DNA from: Neostapfia colusana
Lineage: Eukaryota; Streptophyta; Magnoliopsida; Poales; Poaceae
Assembly (NCBI GenBank): GCA_030760725.1
Contig: JASWHV010000019.1
Location: 33,235,944 to 33,299,943, forward strand
Direction: 5' to 3'
Length of the DNA: 64,000 nt
Shown here: piece after piece, positions 57,568 to 64,000 of the stretch
How the letters are laid out: every line of letters starts with the position of its first letter
Position numbering within the stretch: position 1 is the stretch's first letter
Program-made: the position numbers and the translations under genes
The notes under the pieces: model-generated
Database searches by the model: none
Seen by the model: only the letters and a program-made list of their open reading frames with translations
What the model was told of the DNA's origin: nothing

Positions 57568-60401
57568 TGTAAGGTCCTCAGTTTTTGACACCTATTTGAA
57601 GTGTTCATCACCACACCACACACCTCATTTGAGGAAAGATGATGAACACAAATGAAGAGCAAGTAACCACCATCAACAAGCTCATTAAAGAACAAACTCA
57701 CATATTGCAAAAGTGGTATTTCTCACATGTGATATAGGTGGGCTGGACATATGAAAACTCCTACACATTGCTAAGGATGTCCATGCCAAATTTCACCCAA
57801 ATTCAAAACCTTTTTGAGGTCATTTTGGGTATAGCTAGAAAGAGGGCAGTTTGAAACTATATTCAAATTCAAACTGTTTTTGTCCCATGAATTCAAAAGT
57901 GGGAGGCATATTCTTATTCAGCACATTTTTGTGAGCTCACACACCAATTTTCACTCCATTTGGAGTTGATCTTGACATAAGCTAAGTGGGGCAAATTCAA
58001 ACTTTATTTGAATTCAAAACTGAACTTGTGCTGAAATTCATTCAAACCAAACCCAATTTGAATCCTACTGAATTCAAATGGCTCATGGGTGAATAATTTG
58101 AATCACCATGGGTATTTTGGGATTCACTGTTTACAACAGTGATTAGGAGTAAATTTCAGAGGTTAAAATTGGAAGTGGGACCCACATGTCAGCCACTGAA
58201 GGAGATCAACCGAGTGGACTTTCAGTACTCGGGTCCACGAGCTTCTCCCGAGAGCGCCACCGAGGGGAGGCCGCCGCGCCACCACCTGCTTGCCGCCCAC
58301 GGTCGCTGAACCGACTCCCGGGATCCTTATCTAGGCGTCCGAGCAGCCGCCGGTGCTCCCCATCCTTACCCCGACGCGCTCTCGCCCAACAGACTGAAAC
58401 TCCTCGCCGCCCGAGTGATCTTTCGGTCCCTCATCGCCCGGCCGATCTAGTGACCCTCTCGGCGATCTGAGACCAGCACCGGGTGCGCCAAGACACCTTC
58501 AACACCTTCGCATCGGTTCCAGACCCTGCGCGGTCTTCCCCGAGCTCCACCGTGGTGATCTTGTCTCTGCCGGTTCAGCTTGAGCCGCCACTGTGGGAAC
58601 CATCCTTCCGGCCACCACAGCCCACCGTTCACGGAGCTGTAAACAGCAAAGAGGTTCGCCTTCAACCCCTCTTTCTTTTCCGTAAGCTCCGGCGGCGTGA
58701 CAAGCACTGCTCCGGCCGGAATTTCATATTTTCGCGACGGTGTGCAAAAGTGAGATTGGTACCGATCCGAGAAATTCGTAAGCCACACTGCATCACTCAT
58801 CCTCTTGTAGAGAGGATCACTTCTAGTAGCCCGTGCGGATCCATAGGAGCAAGAACCACGAAGAACCGTGGAGGGAAACCGTTGTTCTTCGAGTTTTAGT
58901 AGAAATCCCGATTTCCGGCCTAGGTCGCACGGTGACAGCCCAATACAGCTCTTCCCGAGCTCCGTGGAGCTCACGTCGACCTTTCCTATGGTCCACTGAT
59001 GCTCGACGACCCTTAGCTCGATCGGGTTAGGTGCTAGGGAGGACGGGCAACACGGCCGAAGTTCTCCCGAGTCTGCGGCTCGTCGCCGACCATGTGGCGG
59101 CCATTTTCATGGCGATCTGGTCCGAGAATCCTGTTCCCCGAGAGAAAATAGGCAGAGGCGGCCAAAATAGAGAAGTTTGGAGCTTTACAGAAGCCGGCAG
59201 CAAGCTCTCCGGCGAGGTTCCTCGGCGGCAGAACGCGGGCAGCGGGAGGTTGACGAAGGGGTGGACCCCAGCTGTCAGCGGGAGATATTTTAAATCGGGA
59301 TCGGGCTGCGGCCGGGATGGCTGTGCTGGCACGCAAATACCCTGTGAGCCCCGGTGTGCCAGACACCTCCGCGCTCGACACGTGTCCCCGCGGGCCCCCG
59401 CGAGTTTAAACTTTTCCCCCGATTTTCAGAATTCTTCCAAACTTCAAATCCTCATAACTTTGGCTAGAAAGCTCCAAATCAAGTGAACCAAATTTTGCTG
59501 GATTCAGCTCTCTGAGAACTTTCCAGAAAATCAAGTTTCACTTCATGAAAATCCATAATTCTCTAGAATTAATTCCTCAAAATTTAAAATGTTTGGAATT
59601 TTAACTGGAGAATCCTTTGGAGGAAGATCCTGAAATTTTGCTGGGATGTTCACCAAAATATCCCTGAACTACCATAAAAATTTCAGATCCATTTGAGCTC
59701 ATTTGATCCACCTAATGGTGTGATTAGTGAAACTGTTCCAGAGAAAATAGAAAATGTTCAGAAACATTTTCAGGATTTTCTCTGAAATTGTTTAGCTCAT
59801 ATCTTTAATTAGGAACCTTAAAATTAATTGAGACCAACTCCATTAGAACCCTCTGAAAATCTAGTTTTCAGAAAGTCATAGTTTGTTTCATGAAAATCCT
59901 TAGAACACCCTAAAAGCCTTCAATTAAGGTCAAGTACATGATTAATTGTGGAGGGCTCAAATGAGCTTTGCTGCAACTAAAACTTTACCAAGTCTCTATT
60001 TAGGTTGTAACCAAGCCACAGTAAAAATTTCACAGTCATTGGGCTTGTCTAGTATGAGTTATAGACTTCACAAGTTAAAAGTTAATACAACTGCATTTAA
60101 ATTAATACATGTATTGCTTCTATCATGTAGTCGCTAAGGTCGAGGAGGAACCCGAAGTCCTAGACTTCATTACTCCGGAGGAAAAGCTAGCCTACGACCA
60201 AGAGCAGTAAGGCAAGCTCCGATTTGCATTAACCTTTTACAAGTTTTCTTGTTTTGAGCACATACTTGATTACGTTATTCTTTGCATTAGAGTCTTGTTT
60301 GAAAACCCAATTGCATAGCCAAGGAAACCATGGGTTGGGTTTAGGATGGCTAACCCCATTAGCTACTGCAATGCTAAGATAGAGTAGGATTCGGTACAAG
60401 T

Positions 60402-60421
60402 CGAGTAGTTGGAACTACTCG
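60402..60421 (+). promoter_or_regulatory. Second LTR hairpin, element F
   Basis: CGAGTAG and CTACTCG around TTGGAA; same stem as E, with a loop one base shorter. Confidence 0.6.
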
Positions 60422-61255
60422 CGAGCATAGGCTAGAGGCACTCGACTCGGGTAGTGATAGCACATGAAACACATGGCAAGAAAATGAGACCAAGCGGAGA
60501 GTAAGGGCAGCAGGACTTTGGGGCCTGTGTGCTGTAGCTCCGCTTGTGTCGATTGAGGACCGAGCCGTGTGCGGGCCTGTTGAACAAGCTAGAACAGTAC
60601 CGAAGACCTACCAGCTATATGGGAACCGGGAAACTGATGTAACTCGGGTAGCTGGGTATTGAGGCATTGCCCGTCGTTCAGAGGGTAGGTTGAGAGCTTG
60701 AGGTGTAAATCGGCTGGCGGCACTGAGATGCGCGTGCAGAGAACTCTTGCTCGGGACGATGGGACCGGTTCAATATTTGGCTGACGGGCGAAAGGTAGTT
60801 GCGTACGGCGTCCGTGATGGTTGTTGTAGGCAACATCGAGTACGGGCGTACGTGACGGGTTGTTCGGGTAACCCTGCAGTAAATTGATTATAATCGCCGT
60901 CCCTCACGGTCAGTGAGTACCACTTGTTCACTGTACTGTGACGTAGAAAGAACAGCCTAGTTACATGTTAAAATGTTGCTGATTGAAAGATGCACCTTGC
61001 TTGTTAATGGTTGTTGTAGTTTAGAGCTAACTAAAGTTCCTTTTAACTTTGGGCAAAGTACATGAGAGAAATGTGTTTCGTGTTTGATTGCGGCTCTCTC
61101 ATGTGCCTTAGCGTAAGGTTCTCCACAACCTGCTGCTAAAATTTGAAAGTAAGGTTCTACTAATTAGGCGAGTCCTTGCAAATGATTTTTACCTCATGTA
61201 ACCCATCACCCCTCATGTAGAAGTTCCATGTTTAGGTGAGACGGGTCAGACTTGC

Positions 61256-61271
61256 TGAGCCTTCGTGCTCA
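61256..61271 (+). promoter_or_regulatory. Conserved LTR hairpin, element F
   Basis: TGAGC and GCTCA around CTTCGT, preceded by CTTGC, 343 nt before the LTR end. Confidence 0.65.
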
Positions 61272-61506
61272 CTGCTTGTGTTTGAAGCTTTTACAGGGTT
61301 CTATGAGGAAGGGGCTCCCGAAGAGGAGACGGAACCCCAGGAGGGGAACCCCGTCGAGTGGGAGCCGTGCACGCCGCAGAGTTAGTGTGCGTGTGTGCTA
61401 GCAAGGACACGTATAAGGGCTGAACGTGAACTTGATGCGTAGTCTACGCCCGTGAGTGTAGACTGGACTTATTTTGATGTAAACATGTTCATAAACTTGT
61501 TTATGT

Positions 61507-61512
61507 AATAAA
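61507..61512 (+). terminator. Candidate poly(A) signal, element F
   Basis: AATAAA 236 nt after the hairpin; a CTTCCGCTTTG motif follows closely. Confidence 0.55.
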
Positions 61513-61614
61513 ATTTCGCTTCCGCTTTGTACCTTTGACGTGTGTTATACGGTGCTGTGCAACGCAGCACCCCTCAGCATGATCCTGGCTCGACAAGACC
61601 GTGGGGTCGTGTCA

Positions 61615-63197
61615 GCGTTGGTATCAGAGATCGCTTGAGGTTTAACGCACTAAAAAGGTCATCTTTTTCAAAAATCCAGTGAGGAACGAATTAGTAGCCC
61701 GTATAAGGATGTTATTAGCATATAGAAAGTGGCATACTAACCTATTTGTCTATGTCGGAAAATCGTGCATCTCGGGACGTTTATGTCTTGGGGGGTGCAC
61801 GTAAGCGCTGTCCACCAGTGCGCACAAGCTAAAGGGTGGAGCCCCACGGGTGGCAGGTAACCCGACCCGCTTTAGTATCCTCTACGACTCTTCATGTCGT
61901 TTGGGGTATTCGAGCAACGTCTATCCCTGGCGTGCGTGGTGCAACTTGGGAGACCCCGTCACGTGGTTTGAAAGGTTAACACATAACTCAAGGCGTGTTT
62001 GGCTTGAGAACATCTGGGCGAGTGATGACGGCCGGGTGTACGAACTGTATGGATTCCGGGCTCGGTGTGCAGCCGAGTCTGACGATTGCTTGAGTTTCTG
62101 CAGGTAGCCTGACCATGAAACGGTAGACGTGTAGCATCCGTGTGCGAGTGACGTTTAGTGCCACTGAATTAACGAAGCCGGCTAAGTCCGGTATAGGTTT
62201 TTCTTTGTGAGGACGAAGTACCCACATAATCTGGTGACGCATCGACGTCACACCCAACTAAATGAACAACTTCATTTAAAACTTGAAGGTTTTGATCCAA
62301 AGTAGTAAAACTTGAGGTAACTCCTTCCCTTGAACAGGATATTCAAAGTTAACAAGTTTTCAACTTATAGGTTGTTAAGGACAGAGCACTCTGTTTTCAG
62401 CTGAATCAAGGCTGAAGTTAATCAGAGGTTAGAGGTTGATTTCTTTGGAGGTTTGGGTCATATGATACATTTATGGAAAGCTTTGGAAGAGATTTACAAC
62501 TTTTCTGTTGATGTCCAGAGGTGTTTCATCCCTTAACCAATCGAAAAATTCAGTAGAGTTGAAACTGTCCAGAAAACAGGGCAGAGCAAAGACTCTCTGT
62601 AAACTCTCTGTAAATTGAGTATAACTTCCTGCCTAAAAATCCAAAAATAGAAAATGAGGTAGTTCTGGAAATCTTATGAGATGGGTTACAACTTTGCAAC
62701 AGAAAGTTTTGTCAGATTAGGAGCAGAATTAACTGGAATTCTTGGATCAAATCAGTACCTAAAGCAGGGAGGTGCTGTCCAATTTTCTCCAGAAATTCTG
62801 TTAACTTTGACATCTCATAACTTTTGAACCAGGACAGATCTTAGGCCAAGCAAATACTTTCTAGAAAGCTATTGAAGTTAGATTTAACTTTGATGTTGAG
62901 CTCCAGAATTGGTTTTGCTTTAGCATGGCCTAAATCAGGTTGATACGGAAACTGGTCAGGGCTGTCATGGGAACAGCAGATCAGCAGTCAAATTTGTTTA
63001 AAATTTGAACTGTGTTTCCAAGTTTTATGGGTTCAATGACATGTCTTATTTTATAACTCAGTGGTTTACTGTTTAAATAAATATTTGACATTTCTCAAAT
63101 ATATTTTTACAAATGACAGCAGATAAGCAATTGGAGAACGGGTGGGTGGTGTCCCCACTGTTCTCACCGTAGCGGCTACCCGGAAGCATTGTGACAA
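61615..63197 (+). other. PBS and leader of element F
   Basis: The PBS TGGTATCAGAG begins at 61619. About 1.6 kb of leader without a credible gene follows. It shares modules with E's leader, for example GAAACTGGTCA near 62950. Confidence 0.75.
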
Positions 63198-63998
63198 ATG
63201 CTCCAATATTTCGGGTACGACCAGATGCTGCAGTACTTCGCCAAGGAAGAAGGCGAAGAGGGGAACAAGGCGTGGACGATCCATGTCGAAGTCCCTGCAG
63301 GACCTACGCCACCCGGTTGGGTGCCGTTCACCGTCACGGTGAGAGGAAGACAACCGGAAGGGATGTGGCAGGTGGCAGCCCGTGACACCATGTCACGTTT
63401 CTGCCAACTACACGTGCAGGCTATGGAGGGCACTCCATACGCGCTTGTTCCAGTGGAGGGATGGGCTCAGCATGTGTGGGAAGAGAGGTACCTGAAGGCA
63501 ACGGACCCGAGTTGCCCAAGGTACAACCCCGTGGAGGCAAATCTCAGCCTCCAGATGAGGGCGGGAAACGCCGTGATGGACAGCCAAGCTGTTCATACGG
63601 AGCATCTCGCCACAAAGCTCAAGGAGAGCACGAGCCGTGGAGACCATTTCGAGAGTGCTCACAGCACACTCCGCAATGTGCTCCTTCCGACAATCAAGCG
63701 ACTGAATGAACAGCACAATCAGTTGCATCGTCTGAAGAAGGCGAAGAGGAAAAGCCGTGTCGACATCGCGGCATTGCAAGAACTGGTACAGAATCTGACC
63801 CAGCAGAACGAGGAACTTACTCAAGAGCGGGACGACGCTATTGAGGAAGGCCAAGGCTGGGAAGAGGACTACAACCAGGCTATGGACGAGGTGCATGCAT
63901 TGCAGGACCTCGTACCTCCGGTGTTAGGTGTACCGGTGGTCTTGGGCCTTCCAGCAATGGGAGAACCCGGGATGGGAGAAGAGGTGGTAGATCCGTAG
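63198..63998 (+). CDS. ORF0 of element F, divergent version
   Basis: An open frame of 266 residues ending two bases before the window edge. A TGA just upstream in frame (63192-63194) supports the start at 63198, but a shortened N-terminus through an old frameshift is possible. The N-terminal half includes the motif PVEGWAQHVWEERY. Residues about 145-235 are rich in Leu, Gln, Glu and Lys with heptad-like spacing (LQELVQNLTQQNEELTQERD), so a coiled coil is likely. Size, place before gag, and globular-then-coiled layout match ORF0 of B and C, but sequence similarity is weak by eye. No enzymatic motif is seen. It is probably an accessory protein of unknown role, perhaps RNA-binding or scaffolding, which is speculation. 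Confidence 0.7.
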   Translation: MLQYFGYDQMLQYFAKEEGEEGNKAWTIHVEVPAGPTPPGWVPFTVTVRGRQPEGMWQVAARDTMSRFCQLHVQAMEGTPYALVPVEGWAQHVWEERYLKATDPSCPRYNPVEANLSLQMRAGNAVMDSQAVHTEHLATKLKESTSRGDHFESAHSTLRNVLLPTIKRLNEQHNQLHRLKKAKRKSRVDIAALQELVQNLTQQNEELTQERDDAIEEGQGWEEDYNQAMDEVHALQDLVPPVLGVPVVLGLPAMGEPGMGEEVVDP

Positions 63999-64000
63999 CC

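Larger units (their letters stand above)
57568..61614 (+). repeat. 5' LTR of element F
   Basis: From TGTAAGGTCCTC to GTCGTGTCA (4047 bp). A GC-rich block (about 58180-59400) with incidental ORFs is followed by AT-rich sequence, a hairpin (60402-60421), GAGGACCG (60555-60562), the conserved hairpin (61256-61271) and AATAAA (61507-61512). Confidence 0.88.
57568..64000 (+). mobile_element. Element F: Ty3/gypsy, 5' part only
   Basis: 5' LTR (57568-61614), PBS, leader and ORF0; gag and the rest are beyond the right edge. LTR and leader layout resemble E. The gypsy assignment rests on this similarity, since no pol is visible. Confidence 0.85.

Noticed and set aside
58186..59486. GC-rich ORFs in F's LTR, and the matching region 47439-48579 in E
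   Set aside because: They overlap on both strands and lie in the U3/R part of an LTR. The GC content resembles grass exons, but there is no homology to a known protein and frames are not kept between E and F.

Overview
The window is plant nuclear DNA, most likely from a grass (Poaceae). It consists entirely of LTR retrotransposons, and I see no host gene, rRNA, tRNA or CRISPR. The grass call is an inference from the Tekay-type chromoviruses with 3-4 kb LTRs, the SIRE-type copia element with an extra ORF, and the depth of nesting.

Seven elements are stacked, named here by letter. The oldest is G, a Ty1/copia fragment on the minus strand (34854-38061). Two arms grow out of it. Left arm: C (Ty3/gypsy, +, right end at 34853) broke the env-like ORF of G; A (gypsy, -, 1-23101) went into the 5' LTR of C; B (gypsy, +, 8762-21168) went into the 5' LTR of A. 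Right arm: D (gypsy, -, from 38062) broke the pol of G; E (gypsy, +, from 46822) went into the 5' LTR of D; F (gypsy, +, from 57568) went into the 3' LTR of E. Each arm is four levels deep. A, C, D, E and F all continue outside the window.

The five gypsy elements whose pol is visible (A-E) carry gag, protease (DSGA), RT (FIDD), RNase H, an HHCC/DDE integrase and a C-terminal chromodomain-like tail in one long frame. None is intact. B is the least damaged (two stops, one frameshift), and C is the most decayed. B and C carry an extra ORF (ORF0) between the 5' LTR and gag, F carries a more distant one, and A, D and E have none. G shows copia RT (YVDD) and RNase H, followed by an env-like ORF with only one stop codon.

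The most interesting material is non-coding. All six gypsy LTR types carry a short hairpin (TGAG..CTCA) 338-383 nt from the LTR 3' end. In E/F the fifth base pair changes from T-A to C-G. An AATAAA lies 210-241 nt downstream in A, B, D, E and F, and an AGGACCG-containing block lies upstream in all six. The U3 regions of A and D hold arrays of 12-16 G-box/ABRE units ending close to a TATA box. A TGTA tract has about 172 copies in one LTR of C and about 4 in the other. The right edge of B is fused to A by a deletion with ATGT microhomology. The leaders of A and D contain tandem PBS-like units.
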